From Euborellia annulipes (Eukaryota; Arthropoda; Insecta; Dermaptera; Anisolabididae): a DNA stretch of 64,000 nt. Location of the stretch: contig JAKCPI010003247.1 of the NCBI GenBank assembly GCA_023213315.1, positions 1 to 64,000 of the forward strand. The letters are read 5' to 3'. The notes under the pieces are model-generated. The model did no database searches. It saw only the letters and a list, made by a program, of their open reading frames with translations, and was not told the origin of the DNA. The position numbers and the translations under genes were made by a program. Shown here one piece after another: positions 9,806-21,904 of this stretch (the stretch's first letter is position 1; each line of letters starts with the position of its first letter).

Positions 9806-11127
9806 TTTAGAATCGAGTGAAAATGAAAAACTATTTAACTAAGTATAATAAAAAATTGCTACTTTTTCTAAAGTCCCTTTTGGATTCCATTTGAATTCCT
9901 CTAGATGTAAATACTAGTAAATTAAATATTTTAGTTATTACTCCTCAATTCCCCATTAAAATTTTTTTCTATTTTTCCATTAATCCCTGGATCTTGTTTT
10001 CAAAAACAAAACTAATTTACTACAAAAACATTTAATATCTCTATAATTAATTGCATTTGTAAAAGATGATTCATTGAAATCTCCAAGGTAATACTTTGTA
10101 GTTGGATGATAGTCAAGTAAAAAAAAAAAAAACATTTATTTAAATGAGCCGACTGAGTAATCATAGGTTGACTAATTAGATGCATCTCTCAATGTATTAT
10201 ATATGGACCAATTGTATTCAAACAACGATAAAGAATTAAAAAAAAAAAACAGGTAAAGAAAAAGAAATTAAAGTCACCCTGTGAAATGTTATGAACGTGA
10301 CTTGAAAAATTTTTTTTCCTCTAGAGAGAGAGAGGTGGTTGGTGACGGTGGTGGGGGGATAATTTCAAATTCCCTTGGGGTCTTTCAGGAACCAGGAACG
10401 TCATGGCATTTTCTACGACCGTTTATCTAACTGAGAAAGAGAACGAGAGGATTTTTTGAGTCAACATGGGGACCACATGTTCCCCCTTTTTTTTAGGCCA
10501 TCATCGCGTGTATTAATGACAAATGAACAAACGGGATTTAGATTCCCGAAAATATACAACCAAAACATGAATTGCGAGAATTTGTTTTTTTTTAGAAGGG
10601 TGGTGAGTTTGGAACTTGGAATTTCCCCACTCAACTTGACTTCTCAAATGACAATAACAATGCATTAGCCAGCTCCCCTTATGAATATAAATATTTCTCT
10701 CACAATACTTTTAATTAACTGATGGTCCTTATTCCTTGGAGGTTTTATATCTGCTATTAATTAAAATAAATATTGTCCAAAAAATTAAGAGAAATATAAC
10801 CTCTCAAATCTCAAAAGATAATTATTATTTGTTAACAACAGTATTATCAAGCTTTGCCTAGCAATCAAGTAGACACCAAAATAATTCTTCGATTCCCATT
10901 CAAATCAATAAAATAATGAATGAATATTAATTTGGGAAGATAATTATAAGATTAGTTAAACTGGAGTTTTAAGAGAAATTTCATTAATTCAATTTGAAAG
11001 TTTATTTATTTATTTTTTTTTTTTAAATTAGAATTGGATGAAGAACTTACTATCCTAATAAGAAGTAAGCAAGTTGAATTAATGATAATTATAAGATAGC
11101 TTAAAACCTATAACGGATAATCGGTTT
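9806..11127. other. No proven gene; more GC-rich patch at 10320-10680
   Basis: The patch at 10320-10680 has GT-rich and balanced sequence. It contains an acceptor-like TCTTTCAG at 10381-10388 followed by 23 open phase-1 codons and then a stop, without a donor. This is too little to call an exon. The remainder is AT-rich. Confidence 0.35.
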
Positions 11128-11685
11128 TTACTTTCTTTTACCTTTATATATTGTTAATAAAATAGAGAGAGAAAGTATTGGATTCATATCAAAAATTCGA
11201 TGTCGAGATTTTGATGGATATACACGTTTTGAGATCCCCTGAATCCAAAAAAATGGTTTTCTCGACATGATCTGTCTGTGTGTGTGTGAACAAGATATCT
11301 CAAGAACGAGAAGAGCTAGGAAGTTGAAATTTTATATTTAAGTTAGACATTCCCTGGCGCGTGACACGAAGCTTTTGGACAAAATCGACCAAAGAGTACT
11401 AGTACTTTACTGATGCACTTTTTCAGTTTTTTTCGATTTTTTCTATATTCTCCTTTTGCCATTGAAATCTTCTGAAGACCACTTTATTCTTGGGAGAAAT
11501 AGTTGCCATGGTAACAAAATATAAATATTTTCACATATAAATTTTACATCTTGAAAATCGAATGTACCGTACGTACTGTCTGAAACTAAATACATGTCGA
11601 CACAAAAAAATCTGGTGTGACAAGCACAGAACACAACTTTCGATTACCGGTAAGAGAAAGTTGTGTGACACCAGATTTTTTTTTT
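11128..11685 (-). mobile_element. Family A repeat, copy in inverse orientation
   Basis: It starts with TTTACTTTCTTTTACC and the AGAGAAAGTATT hairpin, then the conserved body (AGTACTAGTACT at 11396-11407), the X-box GTTGCCATGGTAAC at 11502-11515, and the end hairpin finishing in CACACCAGATTTTT. The GT-rich stretch is short. Confidence 0.8.
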
Positions 11686-11770
11686 AATTTTTCCCATCTT
11701 TCAACAGAGACTAACTAATTCCAATTTCAGAGAGACGGAGGAGACGTTGGCAATGTTTGAAAATTTTCAC

Positions 11771-11850
11771 GGCAAGTGGGATTTGAACCCGAGTTGTATA
11801 GCAACTCTAGATTCGTAGACCGCAGCTTATCCGATTAGCTACGAGCCTCC
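11771..11850 (-). tRNA. Class II tRNA-like sequence, probably pseudogene or SINE head
   Basis: The minus strand has an A-box-like segment (GTAGCTAATCGGATAAGC), a hairpin GAGTT/AACTC resembling the long variable arm of Leu or Ser tRNAs, and a good B box GGGTTCAAATCCC. The acceptor ends pair poorly and the anticodon arm is not clean, so a functional tRNA is unlikely. A T-run follows about 10 bases downstream on the minus strand. Confidence 0.35.
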
Positions 11851-12642
11851 TCATTCGATTCAATCAATTAATAAAAATAAATTCATTAAATAAACCATCG
11901 TATTTAAATACTTTCTCTTCTTTTTTTTATTTCTGAATATTTTAATAAATAGAGAAGTTAAAAACAAATTTCAACCACCATTTTTAATTATTTTATTTAA
12001 CGATAACTTCATTTTATTCTAGGATGTGGGTATTTTTTTTAATCCTTTTTTTAGACTAAACGGCGCCCAAGGGAGGAAAGACTGTCTCGCTTTTAATTGA
12101 TGGACATTTAGCCGGGAAAGCACTCATGTGTGCGTGTATGTGTCAATATATGTCAAATTGTGTTTGTGAGAACAGCAGAGCAGAAATAGCATCCTAGCCT
12201 AGGCACGAAAGTAAAAACGCCAAGGACTCAAGATTTTTTTTAAAATCATTTTTTATTCGAATACTATCAATGCCCTTCGTATGTTCCTCTCTCTTGCTGT
12301 TTAAGTATAAAATATCAATGGACGACGTTACTGCCTGTCACACCGGAAATCGCGTTGCTATTACGTTTAGTGAATAATTTAACAAGAGTAATATTACTTT
12401 GAATTAAGCTTATCGTTTAGATAATTTTGAAAGTTATGTTGTCATTCTTTAGCTAAAAAGCGCCGGTGATAAATTCCGTTTTTGTTTTTTTTTAGATAAT
12501 AAATGAATTTATTATTTTGTTTACTGGAAGTTAGGCAGCCCAAATGACCAAACGCCTCTGGGCTGTGGCACAGTGGTTGCCTTTGTGTTAGGGGTCAGTG
12601 GTGCGCCTCCCGTTCTAATTTTTACTCTAGAAATTAATAGAA
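11851..12642. other. No gene; possible tRNA-like remnant
   Basis: At 12550-12610 GGGCTGTGGCACAGTGGTTG resembles a tRNA A box, but no B box follows. Otherwise AT-rich unassigned sequence. Confidence 0.35.
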
Positions 12643-12973
12643 ATTCAAATAGGTAGAAAAAATGAGCAAAGCAGCTAGTTATATTTCAATTTATTGTCAA
12701 ACCAGGGCCGACGTTTCGGTCGCTTATGAGACCATCTTCATGGCCTTGTTCGTCATTCACTCTCTGTCCATGGTATGCGAAAATTGAAATTTTTAGACAT
12801 GAACATGATTGAGCCACTTACAATTGTGTAACTTGGCTAGGATTATATATATTATCAGACAGGCAGGTTACTGCCCTGAAGATGGTCCCATATGAGACCG
12901 AAACGTCGGCCCTGGTTTGATCATAAATTGATATATAACTAGCTGATATGCTCATTTTTGTACCTATTTGAAT
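12643..12973. mobile_element. Inverted-repeat element with hammerhead ribozymes
   Basis: The arms at 12643-12743 and 12878-12973 are inverse copies (outer ends ATTCAAATAGGTA and TACCTATTTGAAT) around about 130 bp of unique spacer. Both arms contain the conserved CCAGGGCCGACGTTTCGGTC block or its complement. The right arm has an intact hammerhead; the left-arm copy on the minus strand has an A at core position C3. This layout matches non-autonomous Penelope-like or retrozyme-like elements. No protein is encoded. Confidence 0.75.
12864..12916 (+). ncRNA. Hammerhead ribozyme, complete core
   Basis: The core is CTGAAGA at 12876-12882, helix II GGTC (12884-12887) with GACC (12896-12899), GAAA at 12900-12903, then CGTC with cleavage expected after C12907. 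Helix I is GCC (12873-12875) with GGC (12908-12910), extended by CAGG (12864-12867) with CCTG (12911-12914). Helix III is only the self-complementary ACGT, so activity would need a dimer, as described for minimal hammerheads of Penelope-like elements. One extra U lies between A9 and helix II. Confidence 0.75.
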
Positions 12974-14510
12974 GTCAACATTCAGCTATATATCTCCTTC
13001 AAATTATAGAAATATGAAGTGAAACTTATTTAGATACGGTAGAGCAATTCATACCATTGAGAGCGTTAAAAACGCTGTAAGCGCTTCTTCAGCTAGTGTC
13101 AGAGAATTCACTCACGATGTCGTCCAAGAAAAATACGGCTGTCAATGTGACTAGACTCAACACATTTTTACCTCGAAAACCAGTTTACACTACTATTTGT
13201 TGAACAATTTTCTTCAACTTTTTCCTATCGTGAATCTTCAACTTTTTCCTATCGTGAATGTGAATTTTGCTTAGAATCTGAGCATGAGTTGTCCTCTTTC
13301 GAGGAGAAATTAATGGAAAACAAGTTTTATTGATCTGGTCATTTGGGCTGCCAAACTTCGAGCAAGCAAGACGAAATGTCAAAACCAATTTCAACCATTT
13401 GTGGATTAGTTATGATCACAATCCTGCACCTGATTATTTCAAACTTTTTAGAATTGATATTGGAATGTTATATTATTCAAGTATAATAGGGCTATAGATA
13501 ATAATTTAATTTGGACAAAGTGACAACTCTGCCTTTCATTCAGACACTTTGAGTATTAAATTGTTATTTTAAAAGGAAAGATTTTAATTTATTAACTCGC
13601 CGTTTATTGACATGGACCAAGACCGAACAAAATTTTGATTCAGAAAGATGTTAAGCTTTCTTATAAAGTTAAAACACCAAAGTCAATTTGTAAATAAAGA
13701 AAAAAAATGATCATTATAAATTAAATGAATTTCTGAGCCAATGGAGATGAAAAAAAAAAAAAATATTTTATGCTCAAGCCAATCGTTTTATTTCTCAAAG
13801 AAGCAAAATATTTATTATTCTCTTATATTATTTAATAGCTTAAAAAAATGAATTTGCATATAATCTTTATTATTTTAAAATAGCTAACAAATTAATTTGT
13901 TTTTATTATTTTACATAAAAATACAATTATTTTGATAAAATCACCAGGAAACTTTTATTTATTATTAAAAAAAAAAAAATTCATATTTCCTCTTTCATTG
14001 ACGTTGTGATCATTTTAAAAAATGAGAAATCATGAGTTGGTTCCTAATTAAACCGAAGAAATTATCCATTTGAAAAGTATAATAAATAAAAGCGATCCAA
14101 TGTTATTATTATTTTTACATATTAATTAAATTCGATCCATATCTAACTTAGTAACTTAATATATACGGACCAAGGTACAAAAAAAACTTGTTATCTATTT
14201 ATTCTTTTTACAAATTTCAAGTCTTCTGAATGAATAATTTCATAATTTTGTTTTAGTATATGTGTCAATAACAATATCAATATTTATTTTAGCGGAGGAT
14301 AAGATTTATTAAATAAATACTAGTATATTTGCAAGGCAAACTTTCTCTCTCTCAGATGATAGGCGTAAAGTTGTAAAATTACCGCTATTTAACCAAATTC
14401 ATCAATCAGTTAATTATAATTAATTAAATTAATTTCCGAAAATTTACCATTGAATAAATTTAAGAATAAAACAAGATGTGACTGATATCAGTCTAACCGC
14501 AGCCTTATCT
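12974..14510. other. No gene; small repeat fragments
   Basis: At 13014-13100 AAGTGAAACTT and an AGCGTT/AACGCT hairpin resemble fragments at 20817 and 45318. A 24-bp direct duplication (CTTCAACTTTTTCCTATCG) lies at about 13214-13260. The remainder is AT-rich without exon-like frames. Confidence 0.4.
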
Positions 14511-15267
14511 AAAAAAATATGGTGTGACTGTCCCACAGCACACAACTTTCTCTTATCTTCGGTAATCGAAAGTTGTGTTCTGTTCTTGTCACACCAGATT
14601 TTTAGTGTCGAGCTATACTATATTTAGTTCCCGCCGATATATCAGAATTTAAAGATGTACATTTTTTTTTTTAAACATTCACACTTTTTTCTCAATCACA
14701 CAGTCTTTTCGGCAACTTAGGTATAAGACTTGACGATAACCGTTATTTCATGAAAATATCTATTGGGGATCCATTTGGTATCCAAATGGCTTAAATAAAA
14801 TCATCGGACTGCCTGGGGTCCGAACCCGCGACGTTTGGTATACGAGGTTAGCACGCTAACCTCTATGCCAAGCCCCGAGGGCGATGTAAAATTTATAAAC
14901 CTGGGAAAATATTTTTATTTTGTTACCATGGTAACCATTTCTCCTATCTTTCCTATGAAGTTAAAAAACAATTGATTTATGAATTTATTTTGGGAAAATC
15001 AAAAAAAAAAACTGAAAAAGTACATCAGTAAAGTACTAGTACTTTTTGGCTGATTTTGATCAAAATCTTATTTTCACGTCTCACGTGGGTGCCTATTAAA
15101 TATGAAATTTCAATCTCATAGCTCAAATCCTTCATGCTTTAAATTGAACACAGGCGGACCATGTCTCGAAAAGCACTTTTTTGGATTCAGGGGACCTCAA
15201 AACGTGTATATCCATCAAAATCTCTCTATATACAGTATATTCATATATAGGCAAGTGAAAGTAAATT
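14511..15267 (+). mobile_element. Family A repeat split by a SINE
   Basis: The left hairpin is at 14511-14602, then a SINE insertion (14660-14882), then the X-box GTTACCATGGTAAC at 14922-14935 (a perfect palindrome), AGTACTAGTACT at 15032-15043, and a right end with GGCAAGTGAAAGTAAA. The order and orientation match the other copies once the SINE is removed. Confidence 0.8.
14660..14882 (-). mobile_element. tRNA-derived SINE (SINE-1), nearly full length
   Basis: The minus strand begins CCTCGGGGCTTGGCATAGAGG with an A-box-like segment and has a B box GGGTTCGGACCCC, then a body with AAGTTGCCGAAAAGACTGT and a tail GTGTGAATGTTT plus A-run. Flanks GATGTAC..TTT (14653) and GATGTAAAATTT (14883) look like a target duplication and agree with the family A sequence expected at that point. 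Confidence 0.75.
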
Positions 15268-15483
15268 ATTCTACTTTAGAGTTACGTAAACGTTAATCAG
15301 AAAAGCTAAAATAAATAAATAAATAAAACGATGACTGGTGATTTCGATAAAAACAAATTCTATTCCAGAAGATTATTGATAAGCGAGTTATCTATAATTT
15401 ATCTTTCCCCCAAAAAGGGAGAATTTTTTTTTGAAATTTCCAAAAAAAAAGAACCAATTAATTCTCCCCTTGAATATTTTCTA
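15268..15483. other. No gene seen
   Basis: AT-rich sequence. Confidence 0.5.
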
Positions 15484-15900
15484 GATCCGATGTGACATGA
15501 CACAGTAGGGAAAATGTGTGTCTGTTCCAACGGATAGCTTATCCCTAATTAGGGTAAAGGGATTGTTTTAAGGCACGAGGCACCCGGAAATCTATGACTC
15601 AGACTCTATTCTCAGAGAGAAAGAGGGATATCGAAGTGTAGGACTACTACAAAGGATACTTGAGCCTTTAAAACAATGGCAGCAATCTGCCGTGACATAA
15701 CTCAAAGGGGGTATGCACGAAAGGCCGCAAAATTCTAATTGCATGCCCCGATTACATGCTCGGTTGCCATGAGAATGGATCTTTATGATGACATTATTAT
15801 CGGTGTCGCTACGGGGTGGCTACCAATTGGTATTAATTGAAAGAAACTGGGACGCCAGCCAATCCCAAACTCACCCCCTCCTATCGCTATAGAAATATTT
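15484..15900. other. Unique, base-balanced island (possible regulatory or conserved noncoding element)
   Basis: This stretch is clearly less AT-rich than its flanks, is not repeated elsewhere in the window, and lacks a long frame or splice pair. It contains homeodomain-type CTAATTAG and a TGACATGACA patch. Function is inferred only from composition. Confidence 0.3.
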
Positions 15901-16225
15901 CCAACAAGGACACGCTTTATTCTTTTGAAATATCAATTTTAGACATCTCTAGTAAATTTTTAGCAGTTTATTTAAAAAAAAAAAAAAAAAAACTGAATCG
16001 AAAAATTCTTCAGTTCTTTGAGATACAAATTTAGCATCCACTCCTACTTCCCCTTAATTCAAAGGAGTCAGGCAACCCAACTGACTTACGTAGTCTAATG
16101 CATTGTCTCTGTGAGGGTTTACCCCTTTTCAAACAAACAATAGGACAATTTTCACAAAAGAAAAAGCCATAAAAATGTAAAATACGAATATTCCATCTCC
16201 AAGACGAAAAATTATCGTTCGTTCA
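15901..16225. other. No gene seen
   Basis: AT-rich sequence with a fragment of the AATGACCAAA repeat type near 16070. Confidence 0.4.
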
Positions 16226-17037
16226 GAAAAAAAAATCTGGTGGGACTGGCGCACAGCTCACAACTTTCTCTTACCTTCAGTAATAGAAAGTTGTGTTCTG
16301 TGCTTGTCACACCAGATTTTCGTGTCGCCATATATTTAGTTTTTTTTTTTTTTTTTCTTAAAAAAAACATTCACACTTTTTTCTCATTCACACTCACATT
16401 CATACAGTCTTTTCGGCAACTCAGGCCATTTAAGACTTTAGACGATAACCGTTGTATTATATATTATCTATTGTGGGTTCAGGCATTTCTATATATATTT
16501 AGTTTCCGCCAATATTAGAATTCAAGATGTAAAATTTATAAACAGAAAAATATTTATATTTTGTCACCATGGCAACCATTTCTACTATCCTTCCTATGAA
16601 GTACAAGAGTAAAGTGTGCTTCAAACAATTTTGAGAGCAAAACGAGAATATACATTTGAAAGAGCATCTAAAAAATAATTGATTTTTGAATTTCAATCAA
16701 AATGGTTAGAGCGAATTTTAAGAAAATCGAAAAAAACTGAAAAAGTACATCAGTAAAGTATTAGTACTCTTTGGCCGATTTTGATTAAAAGCTTATTTTT
16801 TCGGTCCCAGGGCGTGTTTAACTTAAATATAAAATTTCAGCCTCATAGCACAATTCCTTCATGCTTAAAATTGAACACACACACACACACAGACAGACCA
16901 TGTCGCGAAAACCAGGGGACCTCAAAACGTGAAGAGAAGTCCATCAAAATCTCGACATAGAATTTTTGACATGAATCCAATACTTTCTCTTTATATATAT
17001 AGAGATTAACATATATATAGAGGTAAGAAAAAGTAAA
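16226..17037 (+). mobile_element. Family A repeat split by a SINE
   Basis: The left hairpin is at 16226-16321, with a SINE at 16343-16492. An X-box-like GTCACCATGGCAAC lies at 16563-16576, a short CA run at 16873-16892, and a right hairpin ends AGGTAAGAAAAAGTAAAA. Confidence 0.85.
16343..16492 (-). mobile_element. SINE-1 copy, 5' truncated, with 13-bp duplication
   Basis: Identical flanks ATATATTTAGTTT lie at 16330-16342 and 16493-16505. The plus strand reads a T-run, CATTCACACTTTTTTCTCA, TCTTTTCGGCAACTCAGG and ends TGTGGGTTCAGGCATTTCT. The same 5' end point recurs in the copy at 24624-24806. Confidence 0.85.
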
Positions 17038-17645
17038 AATTTTATATCATATGAAGCGTGGAAGTACCGAAGGGTAAGTGCCAAAATTAGAGAACCCGCG
17101 AGAGACGCGACCTCTAGACATTCATTACATTTGGGCCACGGGTCAACAGCAAATATAAAATTATTTTATTAGATTTAAATTCGAAGAAATTGTCTCTAAA
17201 CTCTATTTAAAATTATTTTACGTCAAAGGAGAGTAGAGCTAACAATTCACCGACCAATCAAATCGCTGAATAGATTTTTTGACATCACTATCAACTCTAT
17301 CAGAGGCCTAAAGTAATGTTAAATATACCGATACAATTTATTTCCCATTTAATATAGATAAAATTATTATTAAACATTCATTACAATTTTTATTAAAAGA
17401 GAATTTGTAGTTAATTAATTACATATTAAAATTTATGTATAAAATAGAGAGCATTCTAGTAATAATTTATGATTTTATATAATATTTTGTAAATTATTGT
17501 TTGGATATAGAAGATTAAAATTTATTATTAATTCATGAATATTAAATTGATCCTCAACACTAAATTTAATATCAGATATAAATAAATAACAAAGATAATT
17601 ATTATAGTTATAAATAATAATACTTTAAAGGCTATTTGAATTATT
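17038..17645. other. No gene seen
   Basis: AT-rich sequence with a slightly more balanced patch at 17040-17110. No repeat boundary or exon was recognised. Confidence 0.45.
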
Positions 17646-17993
17646 TTTACTTTCTCGTACCTATATATGATATTAATATATAGAAAGTATTGCATTCCAT
17701 GTTGAAATTTTGATGGAAATACACGTTCTGATTTCAATAAACGTGAGTTTGAGTGTCTTTTATCAAATTAAAGCTAAAAAAGAGCTCTGATATTGAAATT
17801 TTATATTTAATTTAAATACTAGTACAGTACTTTATTAGTGATATAATTTTTCAGTTTTTTTGATTTTCTCAAAATTGATTCTAACGATTTTGATCAACAT
17901 TCATAAATCAATTATTTTTTAGATGTAAATTTAGAATGTTTATTCTCATTTTGCTCTCAAAATTGTTTGAAGCACACTTTACTCTTTTACTTC

Positions 17994-19734
17994 TAGAGCG
18001 GGCGCTGGAGGTAGTTGAGTATGCAAAATTTGAGGACCGAATTCTGACAATGGATTTGGGCTAAGAATAGCTCCCAGAATAAGGATCTGGATCTTGCCGG
18101 GCCAATTTTTGGTCCAATTTTTTTTTACCCCCACCCCATAGGAAATCAATGGAGTGCATGCTAAGATGATGTGAAGATTTGCAATTATGGTCAAATTCGA
18201 GTACTTAAAACCTGAAACAATGAAAAAACTGTCTTGTCAGCAACTGAGGGGATCCTCTATAGTCCCCTGAGAAGTACTATCTTGCCACCAGTTGTGGTGG
18301 TCCCCTCTAACCCCTTCATCTCTTTTCTCTCTCTTTGTTATAAATTTAAATATACGGCTTTAACACCATGCCAAATTGTGGGGACCGGCAATTATGTTCA
18401 TAATCCACTACCTGGTATCCCAATCAATGAAAAATACTATCTTGCCGCCAACTGCGGTGGTCCCCTCTAACCCCTTCACCTCTTTTATCTCTCTCTTTGT
18501 TATAAATTTAAATATACGGCTTTAACATCATGCCAAATTGTGTGGACCGGCAATTATGCTCATAATCCATTACCTCGTGCTCCAATCAATGAAAAATACT
18601 ATCTTGCCGCCAGTTGTGGTGGTCCCCTCTAACCCCTTCACCTCTTTTCTCTCCCTTTATTATACATTTAGATGTACTGTCTTAAAACCATGCCAAATTG
18701 TGGGGACCGGCAATTATGCTCATAATCTACTACCTGGTGTATTTATAATAAAGGGAGATAAAAGAGGTGAAGAGGTTAGAGGGGACCACCACAACTGGTG
18801 GCAAGATAGTATTTTTCATTGATTGGAGCACCAGGTAGTGGATTATGAGCATAATTGCCGGTCCCCACAATTTGGCATGGTGTTAAAGCCGTATATTTAA
18901 ATTTATAACAGAGAGTGTTAAAAGAGGTGAAGGGGTTAGAGGGGACCACCGCAGTTGGCGGCAAGATAGTATTTTTCATTGGTTGGGATACCAGCTAGTG
19001 GATTATGAGCATAATTGCCGGTCCCCACAATTTGGCATGATGTTAAAGCCGTATATTTAAATTTATAACAAAGAGAGAGAAAAGAGGTAAAGGGGTTAGA
19101 GAGGACCACCGCAGCTGGCGGCAAGATAGTATTTTTCATTGGTTGGGATACCAGCTAGTGGATTATGAGCATAATTGCCGGTCCACACAATTTGGCATGA
19201 TGTTAAAGCCGTATATTTAAATTTATAACAAAGAGAGAGAAAAGAGGTAAAGGGGTTAGAGAGGACCACCGCAGCTGGCGGCAAGATAGTATTTTTCATT
19301 GATTGGGATACCAGGTAGTGGATTATGAACATAATTGCCGGTCCCCACAATTTGGCATGGTGTTAAAGCCGTATATTTAAATTTATAACAAAGAGAGAGA
19401 AAAGAGATGAAGGGGTTAGGAGGGGACCACCACAACTGGTGGCAAGATAGTACTTCTCAGGGGACTCTAGAGGATCCCCTCAGTTGCTGACAAGACAGTT
19501 TTTTCATTGTTTCAGGTTTTAAGTACTCGAATTTGACCATAATTGCAAATCTTCACATCATCTTAGCATGCACTCCATTGATTTCCTATGGGGTGGGGGT
19601 AAAAAAAAAATTGGACCAAAAATTGGCCCGGCAAGATCCGGATCCTTATTCTGGGAGCTATTCTTAGCCCAAATCCATTGTCAGAATTCGGTCCTCAAAT
19701 TTTGCATACTCAACTACCTCCAGCGCCTGGTCTA
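17994..19734. mobile_element. 1.7-kb foldback element with inverted 160-bp tandem arrays
   Basis: The ends are TAGAGCGGGCGCTGGAGG and the inverse CCTCCAGCGCCTGGTCTA, and the flanking TTC repeats at 17991 and 19735 suggest a 3-bp duplication. After about 270 bp of unique arm comes a tandem repeat of period about 160-162 bp (unit contains CGGCAATTATGCTCATAATC and ACTATCTTGCC): about three units in the left arm and about four and a half, inverted, in the right arm, meeting near 18742. The overlapping 67-94 codon frames are shadows of the units. No transposase. Confidence 0.85.
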
Positions 19735-19865
19735 TTCATAGGAAAGATAGATAGAAAGAAGAAGGAGAAGAAATGGTAATAAAATATAAAAAATATTTTT
19801 CTATGTTTATAAATTTCACATCTTGAATTCTAATTTACTGTTGGAAACTAAATAAATCTATATCT

Positions 19866-20020
19866 ACGATGTGAATGAAAATCTCACAAAAGTCAGCTTT
19901 AATCGAATAACGCCATCATCAGTTCTCATGATACATTATTTAAATAAAGTCGAAACGTTTTATTTTATTGGGATTTTCATTCGATAAAGGCTGACTTCCT
20001 CTCCTTTTTTGATCTAAATA
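19866..20020. mobile_element. Relic of a hammerhead inverted-repeat element
   Basis: The minus strand has ACTGATGATGGC near 19926-19911 and the plus strand has GTCGAAACG at 19949-19957, the 5' and 3' halves of a hammerhead core, in a sequence related to the element at 6529-6914 (both followed by ATTCGATA and CTGAC..CCTCTCC). The halves are on opposite strands, so no ribozyme can form. Confidence 0.5.
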
Positions 20021-20106
20021 TATTTACCGGTATGTGGACACAAAAAATGCCTGGTAAGAATTAACGAAGGTAAGAGAAAGTTTTGTGCTATGCAACCAGT
20101 GGGACT

Positions 20107-20816
20107 AAATTTATTTTTATTAATTTATCCAAATAAAAAATTTTTGATTAAAATACCTATTGCGAATCTTAAAATAAATTGGAAGTTTTTTTTTTTGACA
20201 AATTTACTGAATGAAGTCATTGGAATTTATCAATGACATTTATTGACCTTTCTAATGAGATTAGTCATTCATTCTATTAAAATTTGAATAGTTAATAAAG
20301 TTGTAACTAAAAAAAGAAAAGGTCCTAATCTTGTTGAACGATGATTTTTTAATCAGTTGAAATGAGAAAGAGAATCCATCAAAAAAGTTAATTCGTTTAA
20401 TGCTTTTAAAATTGTTTCGAAAAAGTTTCTTGAAAAAAATTTAATATACATATCGGTATGCCAATCTTAATTATTTTATATTAGATTGTAAATTTTTTAA
20501 TATATTGTGAAATTTTTTGTGAAGAATTTCATTTAAATGAAGTTCATAATTAAATGTTCTTTATATAGCCGAAGTAGGTGAAGTGATCGAATGTGTGTTT
20601 TTTATTAATTTTAATAATTTGTTGGCCTTCTCTCTTCATTAATATAATCTTTTCAAATTTTTATTTTAAACTATTTTAGATTAATGAAATATTTAAACAT
20701 ACATAATAATAAGTTTGCGAGGACCGGGTCTGATGAATAATAATACGCTTAGGCACGAATAAACATTTTACTAATTCCATCTTTAAAAAAAATAAAAAAA
20801 AAAAAAAAAAACGGTT
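20107..20816. other. No gene seen
   Basis: AT-rich sequence with homopolymers only. Confidence 0.5.
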
Positions 20817-20910
20817 CGTTGAAAGTGTATCACGTTTTGATTTTGAAGTGAAACTTTTGTACGCAAAGTAGAGCAAGATTCATGCGTTACGAAACGCTGC
20901 ATCCTCTCCA
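20817..20910 (+). repeat. Fragment of GTTACGAAACGCTGCAT repeat
   Basis: AAGTGAAACTTTTGTACGCA and GCGTTACGAAACGCTGCAT also occur at 45318-45395; weaker relatives lie at 13014 and 28062. The family is unknown. Confidence 0.45.
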
Positions 20911-21356
20911 TTAGTAAAGTGTGCTTCAAACAATTTTGAGGGCAAAACGAGAATATACATTTGAAAGAGCATCTAAAAAATAATTGATTTTTGAATTTTA
21001 ATCAAAATCGTTAGAGCGGAATTTGAGAAAATCGAAAAAAACTGAAAAAGTACATCAGTAAAGTACTAGTACCCTTTGGCCAATTTTGATTAAAAGCTTA
21101 TTTTATCGGTCCTGGTGGGTGTTTAACTTAAATATAAAATTTCAGCCTCATAGCTCAATTCCTTAAATGCTTAAAAGTGAACACCCACACACAGACACAC
21201 ACACAGACAGACCATGTCGCGAAAACCACTTTTTTGGATTCAGGGACCTCAAAACGTGTATATTCATCAAAATCACGACATCGAATTTTTGACATGAATC
21301 CAATACTTTCTCTCTATATATATATTACATATATACATAGGTAAGAGAAAGTAAAA
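20911..21356 (+). mobile_element. Family A repeat, left part missing
   Basis: It starts within the body at AGTAAAGTGTGCTTCAAAC, keeps AGTACTAGTAC at 21061-21071 and the CA-rich part, and ends with the right hairpin GGTAAGAGAAAGTAAAA. Confidence 0.8.
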
Positions 21357-21904
21357 AAGATCAAGATTATATTTAAGTACACGAACTTTTCCATTTTGAT
21401 TTTTTTTTTTATAATAATTTTATACACTATCAACATTAAATAATTTTAAATATCATTCATAAATTTCTCTCTTATCTCCCCTCTCTCTGATAAAAGGTTA
21501 CAAAAGGCCTTGTTTCAAACTTTACTCTACCAATATTTCGAAGTTAAATATTTTTGATCCTAGGTCTTGGCAAACAACTCCAATCATTCCATCTCCTCTC
21601 TCTCTCTCTCTCTCTGTCTGTCTGTCTTTCTCTTTTGAATCCAAAATACATTCAACTTCTCATTAACATCTTCATTATTTATGTATATTTAGTGGAGTGG
21701 ATAACATTATCAAATAATTATTCATTCATTCATATGAACTACTTTGAAAATAAATATTAATAAGAAATAAAACGACGCGTTTATGCTTATAAGAATTTTA
21801 TTGGAAAAAATTATTAAATTTATATTTGATTTATGTTAATAATAATTTTAATGAATTTATGTAGTCAGTTTTGGTATTCTTCTAATTAGTTGGGATATTC
21901 TATT
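21357..21904. other. No gene; (TC)n tract
   Basis: A CT-rich microsatellite lies at about 21596-21632. The rest is AT-rich. Confidence 0.5.

Larger units (their letters stand above)
17646..20106 (-). mobile_element. Family A repeat interrupted by a large palindrome and a ribozyme relic
   Basis: The first part is 17646-17993, the middle part about 19738-19865 and the degraded terminal hairpin about 20038-20106. The parts join in the same order as intact copies once the two inserts (17994-19734 and about 19866-20020) are taken out. Confidence 0.65.

Noticed and set aside
10389..10460. Possible exon after TCTTTCAG at 10381-10388
   Set aside because: Only 23 codons, no donor, no recognisable protein; one in three acceptors fits the phase by chance.
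13070..13100. AGCGTT/AACGCT hairpin as a ribozyme or terminator
   Set aside because: Short, not followed by conserved core residues; belongs to a fragmentary repeat.
18234..19350. Five overlapping frames of 67-94 codons with repeated NPFTSF and GNYAHNP words
   Set aside because: They are frames inside the inverted 160-bp tandem units; the period is not a multiple of three, so each frame ends in every unit.
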